Assembly (NCBI GenBank): GCA_024278215.1
Contig: JAJRTR010000174.1
Coordinates: 1-64,000 of the forward strand
Source of the DNA: a bacterium
Lineage (GTDB): Bacteria > UBP15 > UBA6099 > JAJRTR01
Direction of reading: 5' to 3'
DNA: 64,000 nucleotides
Shown: piece after piece, positions 9,602-18,575 of the stretch
Layout: every line of letters begins with the position of its first letter
How positions within the stretch are numbered: position 1 is the first letter of the stretch
The notes under the pieces: model-generated
Told to the model about the DNA's origin: nothing
Seen by the model: the letters and a program-made list of their open reading frames with translations, nothing else
Database searches by the model: none
Program-made: the position numbers and the translations under genes

Positions 9602-10234
9602 TCAAACGACAAGATTATTGTTTATCGCGAACCGAATGATATCCACGTTTTTTCTAAGGCCCAGCTTTTCCATCATTCTTTTTTTGTGGGTTGCAACCGT
9701 TCCGGTACTCAGATTCAGTTCCTCTGCGATCTTCTTCTGTTTCATCCCTGTCGCGAGCTTTTTAAGTATCTGTAGTTCGCGGTCCGACAGATTTGACAGG
9801 TGTCCCCGTTTTCTCTGCCGATAGAGTTTGAGAGCGGTTTTTTCCGATATCGAAGGTTGTATATACATACCGCCGCGCGCGATTTTCATCACAATACCCG
9901 GCAGTTCGTTGGGCGAACTGTCTTTGAGTACATATCCGCTTGCGCCCGCTTTCATAACTCTTTCCGCATACTCTTCATCGTCGTGCATTGTTAGTATCAG
10001 TATCTTTAAATCAGGAAACACAGGGATCGCCTGTTTCGTCACATCGAGCCCGTCCATATCCGGCATGTCAAGATCAAGCACCAGAACATCGACAAACTCT
10101 TTTCGCAGGAGTTCAAGTGTTTCCCTGCCGTTGCCGGCCATCCAGACAACCTTAAGGTCCTTATGAGATTCTAAAATCCGGCGCACTCCTTCCCGCACTA
10201 TATCGTGATCATCCGCTATACCTACACATATCAT
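9602..10234 (-). CDS. NarL/FixJ-type response regulator
   Basis: About 210 residues. The start MICVGIADDHDIVREG at 10234 has GAGGCGG upstream with good spacing; an in-frame ATG at 10288 adds an unlikely basic leader. The N-terminal receiver contains the phosphorylation aspartate in VLVLDLDMPDMDG, the conserved T/S in ILILTMHDDEEY and the lysine in GYVLKDSSP. The C-terminus is a LuxR-type helix-turn-helix (LSDRELQILKKLATGMKQKK). It lies downstream of the hybrid kinase at 10497-12707 on the same strand, 262 bases apart, and is its likely partner. The genes it controls cannot be told from the sequence. Confidence 0.93.
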   Translation of the reverse strand: MICVGIADDHDIVREGVRRILESHKDLKVVWMAGNGRETLELLRKEFVDVLVLDLDMPDMDGLDVTKQAIPVFPDLKILILTMHDDEEYAERVMKAGASGYVLKDSSPNELPGIVMKIARGGMYIQPSISEKTALKLYRQRKRGHLSNLSDRELQILKKLATGMKQKKIAEELNLSTGTVATHKKRMMEKLGLRKNVDIIRFAINNNLVV

Positions 10235-10288
10235 AATTGAACCGCCTCGTCTGTTCTTTGTGGTTTGTAACCGTTTGCGGGATTGCAA

Positions 10289-10312
10289 AATGAATTCCCG
10301 TTTTCACGGGAA
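10289..10312. repeat. Short palindrome between kinase and regulator
   Basis: GAATTCCCGTTTTCACGGGAAT forms a compact inverted repeat. It resembles short extragenic palindromes found in many bacteria. It is followed by a second copy of ATTCCCG near 10380. No coding capacity was seen in 10235-10496. Confidence 0.55.
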
Positions 10313-10461
10313 TGACATCCCGGAGGGCTTTCAATCGCAAGAAAGGTGGGAATCGCTATTATCAGTGATGAAACACGTCATTCCCGATAAAGCGGTAATT
10401 CATATTAACCCGGCAATCGTTATGTTCAGACCGTTTTGGCACATCATCCTGTGAACAGTTT

Positions 10462-10488
10462 AGCCCGCATTGGTGAAATATGCGGGCT
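10462..10488. repeat. Hairpin repeat AGCCCGCAT...ATGCGGGCT
   Basis: A solo copy of the hairpin that forms the tip of repeat family B (also at 9462, 13255, 26887 and 45049). It sits nine bases after the stop of the kinase gene, within the kinase-regulator transcription unit. There is no T tract on the minus strand, so it is more likely an mRNA-stabilising stem than a terminator. Confidence 0.65.
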
Positions 10489-10496
10489 ATCGGAAT

Positions 10497-12707
10497 TTAT
10501 TGCCTCAAAGGAACAGTCAGTATAATAACCGTGCCCTTCCCCACTTCCGATACAAACTCAAGCGAACCGCCGCAAAGAAGAGCCCGCTCCTTCATACCCA
10601 GCAGCCCGAGCCCGTGAATGTTCTCTTTCTTTTTCAAAGAAAAACCGCTGCCGTTGTCTCCGATTATCAATACTATATTATCGTCCTTTTTTCTCATATT
10701 TATATTGATAATGTCCGCGCCGGAATGCTTGCCCGCGTTTGTAAGAGCCTCCTGCGCCACTCTATAAATACATATAGAGGATTCCGGTGATATTTCGTTG
10801 GCCTCAATCGAGGTTAATGATGATTGCACCTCGAACAGTTCGCGTTCTTTGTATTCATTCATAAGGTTCTGCAATGCTGTTGTCAACCCAAGATCGTCCA
10901 GAAGCATCGGGCGAAGACCTTTGCAAATTCTTCTCACCTCGGATGTGGCGCACAGCACCTTTTCATGAAGAATGTCAAGGGATTGAACAGTCGGCTTCTC
11001 CTGGATTTTTATCCAGCCTATTTCGAGCGAAAGACCGACCAGCGCCTTTCCTATCTGGTCGTGCAGTTCCCTTGACAGCCGGGCACGTTCATTTTCCTGC
11101 ATCGTGATAATTTTCTGTGAAAGCGCCCTTAGCTGCTGCTCGCTTTCGCGCAACGCTTCCTCCGCCTGCCTGCGCTCGGTGATGTCCTCTCCGGAGCTAA
11201 GTGTGCCTGCGAGTTTGCCGACACCATCTTTCAATAACGCATTATGCCATGCGATTATACGTTCCTCGCCGGATTTTGTAATCACCGTATTTTCGACATA
11301 CTCGACAAGTTCAATCTCGCCGGATATAAGTTGTTGAAATACCGATGCCACTTCTTTTCGCCTGTTTTGCGGCACAAAATTCTCGATCCAGTTTTTACCC
11401 AGTATCTCATGTTTCCGGCAGCCGAGAATCTCGCAGCCTTTCCTGTTGATCAGCTTCACTATGCCGTCCGCATTGAGTGCGACGAACATTACGCCCGCTA
11501 TATTGAGGTAGTTCTGCGCTGTGTCCCTCTGTTCCCTTATTTCTTTTTCGTCTCTTATGCGCTCGGTGATATCCTCGTACGTTATAAACTGTTTGCTGCC
11601 GTCCGGCGTTACCGACCTGAATAAAACATCCTTGATTTCATGATTTTTACACGTTACCTGAAATTCCCTCAGCCGCACCTCTCCGGGTTTCGTTTTCCGG
11701 AGGTCTTCCTTCCAGACCTCGATCACTTCTTTTCTGTATGGTTCGTCAGGGAAAGCCTGCCTGAACCATTCCCTGCCGTCCGGAATATCATCAAGGGTAT
11801 AACCAAAAACATCGGTAAAGACAGGGTTTAAATAATCATATTTTCCTGAAGCGCCTATTATGGAAATCGGAAAAGGGGATAATTCCGCGAGGCTCCTGAA
11901 GCGTTCTTCGCTCTCGCGGAGTTTTTTCTGTGCGGCTCTCTCCTTCGTCTGGTCGCGAAAGACCAGAACCACACCCGTGATATTGCCCTTCGCGTCACGT
12001 ATAGGCGCTCCGCTGTCGGCAATGGGGATATCATCTCCATTGCGCCGGACAAGTGATGTATGGTTGGCAAGCCCCACCACAACACCCTCCCGCACGACAC
12101 GGCGTACAGGGTTTTCGACAGGCAGAAGTGTGTCCTCATTTATGATTTTAAAAACTTCTTCAAGAGGCCTTCCGGCTGCCTCATCCATCTGCCAGCCGGT
12201 CAGTGATTCGGCTTCGGCATTAAGTATTCGTATTTTCCCCTCATGGTCTGTGGTAATCACTGCGTCACCGATGCTCATCAGGGTGACCCGGAACCGTTCT
12301 TCACTTTCCTGCAACATATTTTCAGCAACTTTTCTTGAGAAACACTTCCTGATGACGGCAACGATTCCACCGACATCCACCGGCTTGTTTTCATAAGAGA
12401 TAAGACCTTCTTTACCCACTAAAGATACTGCGTCTTTCAGCGTTGCACTCTCCGCTATTATGATCCCCTTAATATCCTGATTGACAGCTCTCAGTTCCGA
12501 GAGCAATTCATCTCCCGTCCTGTCGGGAAGGCTCGAATCAATTATCGCAATATCAAAGTTTTTCTTTTTGCAAACGTCCAGCGCATCACCGGCATTAATT
12601 GCGGTCAGGGTAAAAAAACCTTCAGCTTCCATGCTGTTTCGCAGTGACTCTACAAAATCTCTGTTGTTGTCAATAATAAGTATCCTTGCTTGTTTCTTGA
12701 TATCCAT
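10497..12707 (-). CDS. Hybrid sensor: receiver, three PAS domains, HisKA_3 kinase
   Basis: About 736 residues starting MDIKKQARILIIDNNRDF at 12707 (GGTGAG upstream). Order of domains: receiver (~8-120, aspartate in FDIAIIDSSLPDRTGDE), PAS (~140-250), PAS (~265-390), PAS (~395-520), HisKA_3 dimerisation/phosphoacceptor helix with LSRELHDQIGKALVGLSLEI (~545-600), and a HATPase with GDNGSGF and IHGLGLLGMKERA (~640-735). This kinase class partners NarL-type regulators, which fits the regulator gene downstream. No transmembrane segment is visible, so it probably senses a cytoplasmic signal. The receiver at the N-terminus rather than the C-terminus is less usual. Confidence 0.93.
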   Translation of the reverse strand: MDIKKQARILIIDNNRDFVESLRNSMEAEGFFTLTAINAGDALDVCKKKNFDIAIIDSSLPDRTGDELLSELRAVNQDIKGIIIAESATLKDAVSLVGKEGLISYENKPVDVGGIVAVIRKCFSRKVAENMLQESEERFRVTLMSIGDAVITTDHEGKIRILNAEAESLTGWQMDEAAGRPLEEVFKIINEDTLLPVENPVRRVVREGVVVGLANHTSLVRRNGDDIPIADSGAPIRDAKGNITGVVLVFRDQTKERAAQKKLRESEERFRSLAELSPFPISIIGASGKYDYLNPVFTDVFGYTLDDIPDGREWFRQAFPDEPYRKEVIEVWKEDLRKTKPGEVRLREFQVTCKNHEIKDVLFRSVTPDGSKQFITYEDITERIRDEKEIREQRDTAQNYLNIAGVMFVALNADGIVKLINRKGCEILGCRKHEILGKNWIENFVPQNRRKEVASVFQQLISGEIELVEYVENTVITKSGEERIIAWHNALLKDGVGKLAGTLSSGEDITERRQAEEALRESEQQLRALSQKIITMQENERARLSRELHDQIGKALVGLSLEIGWIKIQEKPTVQSLDILHEKVLCATSEVRRICKGLRPMLLDDLGLTTALQNLMNEYKERELFEVQSSLTSIEANEISPESSICIYRVAQEALTNAGKHSGADIININMRKKDDNIVLIIGDNGSGFSLKKKENIHGLGLLGMKERALLCGGSLEFVSEVGKGTVIILTVPLRQ

Positions 12708-12835
12708 TGTCTCACCATTCCGTTCATTATCGGTTATTAACCGAATTGATAGTGCATTTTTTTCATTCTTATTACGCACCGTCTGCTGGGCGACCGGTCA
12801 TGATAAATACTGCCTGATCTGTATCGATTCTTTTA

Positions 12836-12867
12836 TTTCCTAACCCGGCAAAGCCGGAACTGAAAAT
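12836..12867 (-). repeat. Fragment of repeat family D
   Basis: The inverse complement contains TTCCGGCTTTGCCGGGTTAG, which matches the right end of the elements at 38028-38220 and 52250-52485. The core CCGGC-AAA-GCCGG is a small hairpin. It lies upstream of the kinase gene. Confidence 0.65.
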
Positions 12868-12921
12868 TTTACCCCGGAATTCTTAACCATTCTGAAGGTA
12901 GAGCTTCACTTGAAAGCTACT

Positions 12922-12996
12922 AGTGTCGTGTCACACTTGTAAATGCGCAAGGTGTGTTGGGCGGGTGCACCGTACCTCTGCCTGATCATATTTCTC
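12922..12996 (-). repeat. Dispersed repeat, family F, copy 2
   Basis: Inverted relative to 5677-5750 and sharing the same end and centre blocks (AGTGTCGTGTCA, CACCGTACC, GCCTGA-CATATTTCTC). The 12708-13516 interval otherwise contains no gene and is made of repeat fragments of several families. Confidence 0.7.
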
Positions 12997-13114
12997 TTAA
13001 AGGAATCCGGATATGGTAATCAAGCCCTGCACAAATACCAACATATTTTTGTGTCGGCTCAGAGTCTCTAAGAAATATATATATGTAACACTTTGTCCGG
13101 CTTAAGTGAAATCA

Positions 13115-13142
13115 TGGAATCCCCGGGACATGACCGGAATTC
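13115..13142. repeat. Half copy of palindromic repeat family E
   Basis: CCCCGGGACATGACCGGAATT matches one arm of the near-palindromes at 38266-38326 and 47433-47483. The second arm is absent here. Confidence 0.6.
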
Positions 13143-13250
13143 TGACAAAATATTCAAAAATACACAAGTTTGGATACAATACTGCTTGCTTTAGAGCACG
13201 AAGCGCTTTGGAGTGCGTTGATTCATCACCGCCTCGCCATTCCACCGGGA

Positions 13251-13462
13251 ATTAACCCGTATATTTCACCAATGCGGGCCAAAAATCGGGAGAATGCCTG
13301 TAATACAAGGTGCGGCAAGTGAGTGGTGAGGGAGCAGCCGGCCAGCCAGCCTCTTGCACAAAATGCAGGTATGTGACCGATCCCGAATCGCCGCCGCAAC
13401 GCAGTAGAATAGGCGTTATTGCGATTTTCTGGATTTCTTTGTGAGAAATCCGGGCTAATTTA
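13251..13462 (-). repeat. MITE-like repeat family B, full copy
   Basis: About 212 bp with long imperfect terminal inverted repeats of about 45 bp: the left end ATTAACCCGTATATTTCACC pairs with the right end CGGATTT...CGGGCTAATT. The interior matches 26703-26915 in the opposite orientation (CTTGCCGCACCTTGTATTA and GCGGCGGC...CGGGATC are recognisable). It encodes no protein that can be supported and no transposase is nearby. It lies upstream of nothing but downstream of gmhA. Confidence 0.78.
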
Positions 13463-13516
13463 GCAGCAATGAGTTTAGATAAGAACACAAATGCGAAACC
13501 AGAACTGAAAAAAGAA

Positions 13517-14113
13517 TCAGTCTTCAGTTAATTCGACTTCGATAAGGTCGCAGACAACATGGATTATGAAGCTGTGAGTTTCCTGAATGCGGGGTGTATG
13601 GGTGGAATCTGCATCGAGGAGAATGTCGGCAAGCCCGGCCATTCTGCCGCCGCCTCTGCCTGTGAGCGCTATTGTTTTCATTCTTTTTGCCCGGGCTGCC
13701 TGTAATGCTTTTATTACATTCGGAGAATTGCCGCTTGTGGAAATTCCAAGGAGAACATCCTGTTTGTTACCGTGTGCGATGACTTGCCGTTCGAAAACAT
13801 AATCGAAGCCGTAGTCGTTTGCGACACTCGTTAATATCGAAGTATCTGTGGTAAGAGCGATTGCGGGCCATGCGTCGCGCTCGCGGAGGAACCTGCCGAC
13901 TATTTCGGCTGCCATGTGTTGTGAATCGGCAGCGCTGCCGCCGTTGCCGCACAGGAGAAGTTTGCCGCCGCCGCTTATGCTCGATGCGATCATTGCCGCT
14001 GCCGCCGCTATTTCACCCGCGAGCCGCCCCGCGGTTTCTTCGAGCGCTCTCGCGGATTCGACGGTTGCGTCATTTATTATTTCGATTGCTTTTTTCGTGT
14101 CCATTCCTGTCAC
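13517..14113 (-). CDS. gmhA: GmhA-like SIS-domain phosphosugar isomerase
   Basis: About 198 residues with one SIS domain. The family signatures GNGGSAADSQHMAAE, ALTTDTSILTSVANDYGFD, GISTSGNSPNVI and TPRIQETHSFIIHVVCDLIE match GmhA, which isomerises sedoheptulose 7-phosphate to glycero-manno-heptose 7-phosphate for LPS heptose. The stop of the upstream phosphoribosyltransferase overlaps a GTG start (GTGA); an ATG three codons later is an alternative. It is the last gene of the mre operon. Other heptose genes are not in view, so DiaA-like or other SIS roles cannot be excluded. Confidence 0.88.
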   Translation of the reverse strand: MTGMDTKKAIEIINDATVESARALEETAGRLAGEIAAAAAMIASSISGGGKLLLCGNGGSAADSQHMAAEIVGRFLRERDAWPAIALTTDTSILTSVANDYGFDYVFERQVIAHGNKQDVLLGISTSGNSPNVIKALQAARAKRMKTIALTGRGGGRMAGLADILLDADSTHTPRIQETHSFIIHVVCDLIEVELTED

Positions 14114-15138
14114 AGAACCCGCTTGAGATTATCGGTGTTCGATCTGCCGGGAATGCGTCCCCTTTTGGCAATCGGTTTCCCGTTGACCTCTTTGATATCC
14201 ATGGTCATGTCTATCGGCGCGGCACATGAAATGTAGCTTCCGACACCGAAAACCTCGGCGCCGTATAATTTAAGTTCTCGAATCCTGTCGGGATGAAGTC
14301 CGCCGGAAACAACAATTTTTACCTTATTGAATCCCGCCAGATCAAGTCTTTTGCGGACTTCGTCTACAAGCTGCGGACTCACCCCGCCACGCTCCGATGG
14401 GGTGTCGAGCCGCACACCCGCAAGTTTATCCTTCAGCGCTTCCGCCACACGAAGCGACTCTTCCGCTTCATCTTTGAATGTGTCCACGAGTATGATTCTC
14501 GGCACGGATTCATCCACATATTTGTCGAAAGCTTTCGATATCGCGACAGTATCGCCGGCAATAATTATCGCAGCGTGGGGGATGGTGCCGGTGGGCATGG
14601 CACCCGCGAGCAGAGCGCCGATGACACAACTGCAACCGTCTACACCGCCGATCATTGCTGCCCTCTCCATCGCGGGGGCTACCGCCGGGTGTATGTGGCG
14701 CGCTCCGAAGCATATTACCTGCGAATCGCCTCCGGCCTCCTTGCATTCCGATGCCGCCGTAGCCCAGGCTGTCGACGATGCCGCCATGCCGAGCAGTGCG
14801 GTTTCGTATATTCCGAAGTTACCGTAGGGGCCGATAATCTGCATCAGAGTCGCACCCTTTTCAAACCGCGCGCCGTCCGGCAGGGAATAGAACTCGACTT
14901 CTCTGCCCGCGAGCAGCCTCCTGACTTCCTCGCCGCCGCAAAATATACCGCTTTTGCGGCAGAAAACCTCGGTGACTACCGGCGTGTCGTCGAGACCTAA
15001 ATGTTTCAGGATTTTTTTTGCTCGCAGAAAGTATACGTCGGATGTAGCGCCCGACAATATTTCTTCATGTGTGGCCGAGAAAAATCTTTTATCGTCTGAT
15101 ATGTCAAGATTTTTTATATCATCAGTTGATTCCAGCAT
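14110..15138 (-). CDS. Nicotinate phosphoribosyltransferase (archaeal/type-2-like)
   Basis: About 342 residues from MLESTDDIKNLDI at 15138, which has GGGGA at good spacing; an ATG five codons upstream (15153) lacks one. The sequence matches the nicotinate phosphoribosyltransferase/quinolinate PRTase-like fold, with CFGARHIHPAVAPAMERAA, GTIPHAAII, ILVDTFKDEAEE and ...VVSGGLHPDRIRELKLYGAEVFGVGS as conserved blocks. It makes nicotinate mononucleotide from nicotinate and PRPP in NAD salvage. The gene overlaps gmhA by 4 bases. Confidence 0.88.
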   Translation of the reverse strand: MLESTDDIKNLDISDDKRFFSATHEEILSGATSDVYFLRAKKILKHLGLDDTPVVTEVFCRKSGIFCGGEEVRRLLAGREVEFYSLPDGARFEKGATLMQIIGPYGNFGIYETALLGMAASSTAWATAASECKEAGGDSQVICFGARHIHPAVAPAMERAAMIGGVDGCSCVIGALLAGAMPTGTIPHAAIIIAGDTVAISKAFDKYVDESVPRIILVDTFKDEAEESLRVAEALKDKLAGVRLDTPSERGGVSPQLVDEVRKRLDLAGFNKVKIVVSGGLHPDRIRELKLYGAEVFGVGSYISCAAPIDMTMDIKEVNGKPIAKRGRIPGRSNTDNLKRVL

Positions 15139-15202
15139 AAAGGAAATCCCCATAAAAAAGCTGTTGTAAAGTTGATACGCCGGGCAACAGCCCCGCATTT
15201 GG

Positions 15203-15439
15203 TCAGAAGAATCTCGGGATCAGGATTGCGCTGAGGAATGAAGTCGCGAGGAAACCCCATGCAAGGTAAGTGATCCATTTTTCAATCAAGCCCTCGATGC
15301 CTTTCGAGCCGCTGCCGCGAAAAACTTCGCTTCCTCCGCCGAGCGCTCCAAGACCTTCGCTTTTTGATTCCTGGATCAGTATTGCACCGACAAAAACGAT
15401 AGTGATGAAGAAATGAACTACAAAAAATAATGTTCGCAT
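15203..15439 (-). CDS. secG: SecG subunit of the protein translocase
   Basis: A 78-residue protein with two membrane segments: TLFFVVHFFITIVFVGAILI and TYLAWGFLATSFLSAILIP. Between them lies the SecG-typical loop IQESKSEGLGALGGGSEVFR. SecG assists SecYEG-mediated export. It is 14 bases downstream of mrdA. The usual neighbour tpiA is replaced here by a nicotinate phosphoribosyltransferase gene. Confidence 0.93.
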   Translation of the reverse strand: MRTLFFVVHFFITIVFVGAILIQESKSEGLGALGGGSEVFRGSGSKGIEGLIEKWITYLAWGFLATSFLSAILIPRFF

Positions 15440-15453
15440 ACAAAGACTCCTGC

Positions 15454-17145
15454 CTAATTATATTCAGGATCCGCAGATTTTACAGACACCTGTTTGTCAT
15501 CAAAATACCCCATATCGAGCGTTTTGCGCAGCACCTCGAGGGCAAGCGGAAGCGCGTCCGATGAGCCGTGCCCGCCGTTCTCGACAAAAACCACGAAAGA
15601 AAAGACCGGGTCTTCATACGGTACGAAACCGACGTACCATGCGTGATCCGTCCTGGGCGGGTCCTCGGCTGTGCCGGTCTTGCCTGCGGACGCGTAAGGG
15701 AAGCGTAACATGCGCACCGAGGTGCCTTCCACAACCGCGCCGCGCATTCCCGATCTTACCAGGTCGATTGTCTTCTTGCTGATCTCCAGTTTTTTCGGCA
15801 ACCTGTACCCGCTTTCGACAATGTGTGGTGTCACAACGCTTCCATGTGTCGCGAATACATTCGCCATAACCAGCGCTTGCAGGGGCGACACCTGTATGAA
15901 GCCCTGGCCGATACTGTAGTTTACAGTGTCGCCGTCGTACCAGATATCGCCCCGGAAATTCTTTTTCCATTCCGGGTCCGGCAACAGGCCGATAGATTCG
16001 CCGGGCAAGTCGATTCCGGTCTTGTGTCCAAGCCCCAATATTTTAGCATACTTCTTTATGTTTGTAACCCCCAGCTTGTAGCCCATCGTATAAAAGAACA
16101 CATCGCAGGAATGCGCTATAGCGTCCTCGATCGCTATATTCCCATGGCCGGCCTTTTTCCAGCACTTGAAAGTGCGTCTGCCGAGCCGGAACCAGCCCGG
16201 ACAGAAAACAGTGTCTTTCTCCCCGATCACGCCCTCTTCGAGCGCGGCGGTGGCGACAACCATTTTAAATACCGAACCGAGAGGCACTGCGATACTCATT
16301 GCCCTGTTGATCAGCGGGTGCATCGGATCGTTCTGAAGTCTGCGCCATGTTTCTATGTCGAATCCGCCGACTGCTGTATTATTGTCGAACGAAGGATATG
16401 TCGCCATTGCATAGACAGCGCCCGTGTGTGGATTCATAAACACGACGGCGCCGGGCTTACCCCTGTCGCGCAGCGCCTGGTATGCGGCGTTCTGTATTCT
16501 CATGTCGATCGTTGTTTTCAGAGTGCCGGCGCCCGTCGGCGGTTTCATGCCGGGACTTGTGAGGAACCGGCCGTGCGAGTCCACATGAAGGAGTTTCCGG
16601 CCCCACGCGCCGGTGATTCTCATTTCATATTCTTTCTCGAGTCCGCTTTTACCGATCCTCGCGCCGGGTTTGTAACCGTGGGGTCTCATTACTCTCAGTT
16701 CCTTTTTGCTGATCTCGCCGACATATCCCGTTATCTGTGAAACGCTTTCTCCGGCAGGATAGTACCGCCTGGGAACAGCCTCGATATAGCTGTCCTTGGT
16801 TACGCCCTTTTCGGCAATAGCAGATGCGCGTTTAAAATCAATTTCTGTATCCTCCCACCTGCCGTTTGTCAGTATCCTGACCTGCCTGAATTTCGGGGTA
16901 TCTACCGCAAGGTATTCGCCGTTCCTGTCTACAATCGACGCCCTGACAGGGCCGAGGGGAATAGACCTGGAGCTGTTGCGTTCGGCCAGAGCGTCATATT
17001 TTTTATGATCCGTTGTCTGCAACCGCACCATATCTACAAATACCGCAGCAAAAAACAATGTAAAAACCAGCAACAGGATATTCAGTCTTGTGCTGCCTGC
17101 CCTGCGCGCCCGTACATCCACCAGTGTCCTGAGAGTCTCACGCAT
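15454..17145 (-). CDS. mrdA: Penicillin-binding protein 2 (elongasome transpeptidase)
   Basis: 563 residues. One N-terminal membrane anchor (NILLLVFTLFFAAVFVDMV) precedes the PBP dimerisation domain (SIVDRNGEYLAVDTPKFR) and the transpeptidase domain. The active-site motifs are PLGSVFKM (SxxK), HSCDVFFY in the SxN position and AGKTGTAED (KTG). It crosslinks lateral-wall peptidoglycan with RodA and MreBCD. It follows mreD by 107 bases on the same strand. No rodA is in the window. Confidence 0.95.
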   Translation of the reverse strand: MRETLRTLVDVRARRAGSTRLNILLLVFTLFFAAVFVDMVRLQTTDHKKYDALAERNSSRSIPLGPVRASIVDRNGEYLAVDTPKFRQVRILTNGRWEDTEIDFKRASAIAEKGVTKDSYIEAVPRRYYPAGESVSQITGYVGEISKKELRVMRPHGYKPGARIGKSGLEKEYEMRITGAWGRKLLHVDSHGRFLTSPGMKPPTGAGTLKTTIDMRIQNAAYQALRDRGKPGAVVFMNPHTGAVYAMATYPSFDNNTAVGGFDIETWRRLQNDPMHPLINRAMSIAVPLGSVFKMVVATAALEEGVIGEKDTVFCPGWFRLGRRTFKCWKKAGHGNIAIEDAIAHSCDVFFYTMGYKLGVTNIKKYAKILGLGHKTGIDLPGESIGLLPDPEWKKNFRGDIWYDGDTVNYSIGQGFIQVSPLQALVMANVFATHGSVVTPHIVESGYRLPKKLEISKKTIDLVRSGMRGAVVEGTSVRMLRFPYASAGKTGTAEDPPRTDHAWYVGFVPYEDPVFSFVVFVENGGHGSSDALPLALEVLRKTLDMGYFDDKQVSVKSADPEYN

Positions 17146-17252
17146 TTTATGCTTTACTCTTTTTCATTCGCTTATGTGCGATACAGTATTACTGCCCCGG
17201 CCTGCATGACAAACCGGACATGAAACGTTTCGCCTCAAAATAAAATATCTTA

Positions 17253-17738
17253 TTACATTTTATACATAATCATTCGACCGCGTTCCCTGAAAATGATCAG
17301 GAATACAATAAATACCAGGAAATCCGCTGCGCTCCGGACCGCGAGGTAAGCGGCGATTGTGAAAACATTCGTCGGACTTCCGTTCAGAAGGTAGAAAAGA
17401 TAAATTTCGGCAAGCGCAAGCGGGATAAAGCATGAGATTTTGTGCATCGCGGAATCCTGTGTGTAGAACATTCTCCGCAACAGCCTCATAGCGAATACGA
17501 GCAAGACAAAGAGCAGTGTGTGGCACGGCACAGGTGCAACCGCGTCGAATATTATTCCGCCGGCTAGCGCAACGGCGAACGAACGCCAGTCCTGAACAAA
17601 ATATGCACACACGAGAACATATACAAGCACAAAATGTATATTATTTATCCAGGATAATGCCGCAGAGAAAGGGAACAGCTCCAATAATGAGAAGATGAGG
17701 AGCCATAGAATAATTACTGTCCAGTGTCTGTTTGCCAT
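17253..17738 (-). CDS. mreD: Rod-shape protein MreD
   Basis: 161 residues with about five membrane helices (for example TVIILWLLIFSLLELFPF and DFLVFIVFLIIF), the size and hydropathy of MreD. Its start lies inside the 3' end of mreC (25 base overlap), which argues for translational coupling. Sequence similarity in this family is weak; the call rests mainly on position and topology. Confidence 0.85.
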   Translation of the reverse strand: MANRHWTVIILWLLIFSLLELFPFSAALSWINNIHFVLVYVLVCAYFVQDWRSFAVALAGGIIFDAVAPVPCHTLLFVLLVFAMRLLRRMFYTQDSAMHKISCFIPLALAEIYLFYLLNGSPTNVFTIAAYLAVRSAADFLVFIVFLIIFRERGRMIMYKM

Positions 17739-18511
17739 TCGGGTTCCAGTAGCAGAATATAGGAAAGGTTGACGAGGTCGGCGGCTGGAGCGATCTCGAC
17801 GACAGGCGATAACTTCCTTTCATCGTGTATGACCTTACGAACCTTTCCGATGGGCAGTCCAACCGGATATTTGCCTCCGAGCCCTGATGTGACGACCATG
17901 TCCCCCTCTTTGATACTCACATAGGATGGCACCATTTTCATATTCAACCGACCGGTTCCGTCACCGTATATTATTCCATAGATTGGTGATTCACGCACAA
18001 CACCACTGACGGCAACTCCGTTGCCTGTTATAAGCCTTATGATCGAAGTCGATACGGTGACCTCGATTACCGTGCCGATGATTCCGTCGCCTGTGAGCGC
18101 TATATAATTTTTTCCCACACCTTCCGCTTTGCCTGCGTTCACCACAACTTCCCTGTTCCATGAACCCGGCGTTCTTCCCACCACCCTGCATCTTACGCTG
18201 TCCGTCGCGTTCGCGTATCCTTTCCCGGACAGGTCGCTTAAAAAAGCCAGCCGCCTGTTTGTCTCTTCCGCAAGTGCCAATTTGCGCAGCAATTCCGCCC
18301 TGTCGCCCTGCAACTCGATGACCTTCTTTTTTGCTTTTTCCGTGTCGCCATAGGGCAGAAATGTATTTTCGCCTATTTCTATCACTCTGCCGTTCACCTC
18401 GTACACAGCCATTTCGAACAGGCTCGAACGGCCGTTCCACCTGAAGAATGCGACGATGAAAAAAACGGCTGCAAACAATATTACAAATCTTAAACGTCCT
18501 GCGAGGAACAT
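17714..18511 (-). CDS. mreC: Rod-shape protein MreC
   Basis: 265 residues with one N-terminal membrane segment (FVILFAAVFFIVAFF), a coiled coil (~65-95, EKAKKKVIELQGDRAELLRK) and a C-terminal beta domain with GDGIIGTVIEV, STSIIRLITG and DMVVTSGLGGKYPVGLPIGK, which are typical of MreC. It links cytoplasmic MreB to periplasmic PBP2. AGG precedes the ATG by six bases. It lies 64 bases after mreB. Confidence 0.94.
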   Translation of the reverse strand: MFLAGRLRFVILFAAVFFIVAFFRWNGRSSLFEMAVYEVNGRVIEIGENTFLPYGDTEKAKKKVIELQGDRAELLRKLALAEETNRRLAFLSDLSGKGYANATDSVRCRVVGRTPGSWNREVVVNAGKAEGVGKNYIALTGDGIIGTVIEVTVSTSIIRLITGNGVAVSGVVRESPIYGIIYGDGTGRLNMKMVPSYVSIKEGDMVVTSGLGGKYPVGLPIGKVRKVIHDERKLSPVVEIAPAADLVNLSYILLLEPEWQTDTGQ

Positions 18512-18575
18512 AATATACCTGTATTAAATCAGATGCCTTAAATATGTGATGTAAAGACCTGAATGTCACCCGAAT

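Noticed and set aside
13252-13488. Similar short peptides encoded in 13252-13488 and 26697-26900 (sharing CGG-x-SGSV-Y and CRTLYY)
   Set aside because: The similarity follows from the DNA repeat itself; there is no start signal and frames are not kept over the whole element.
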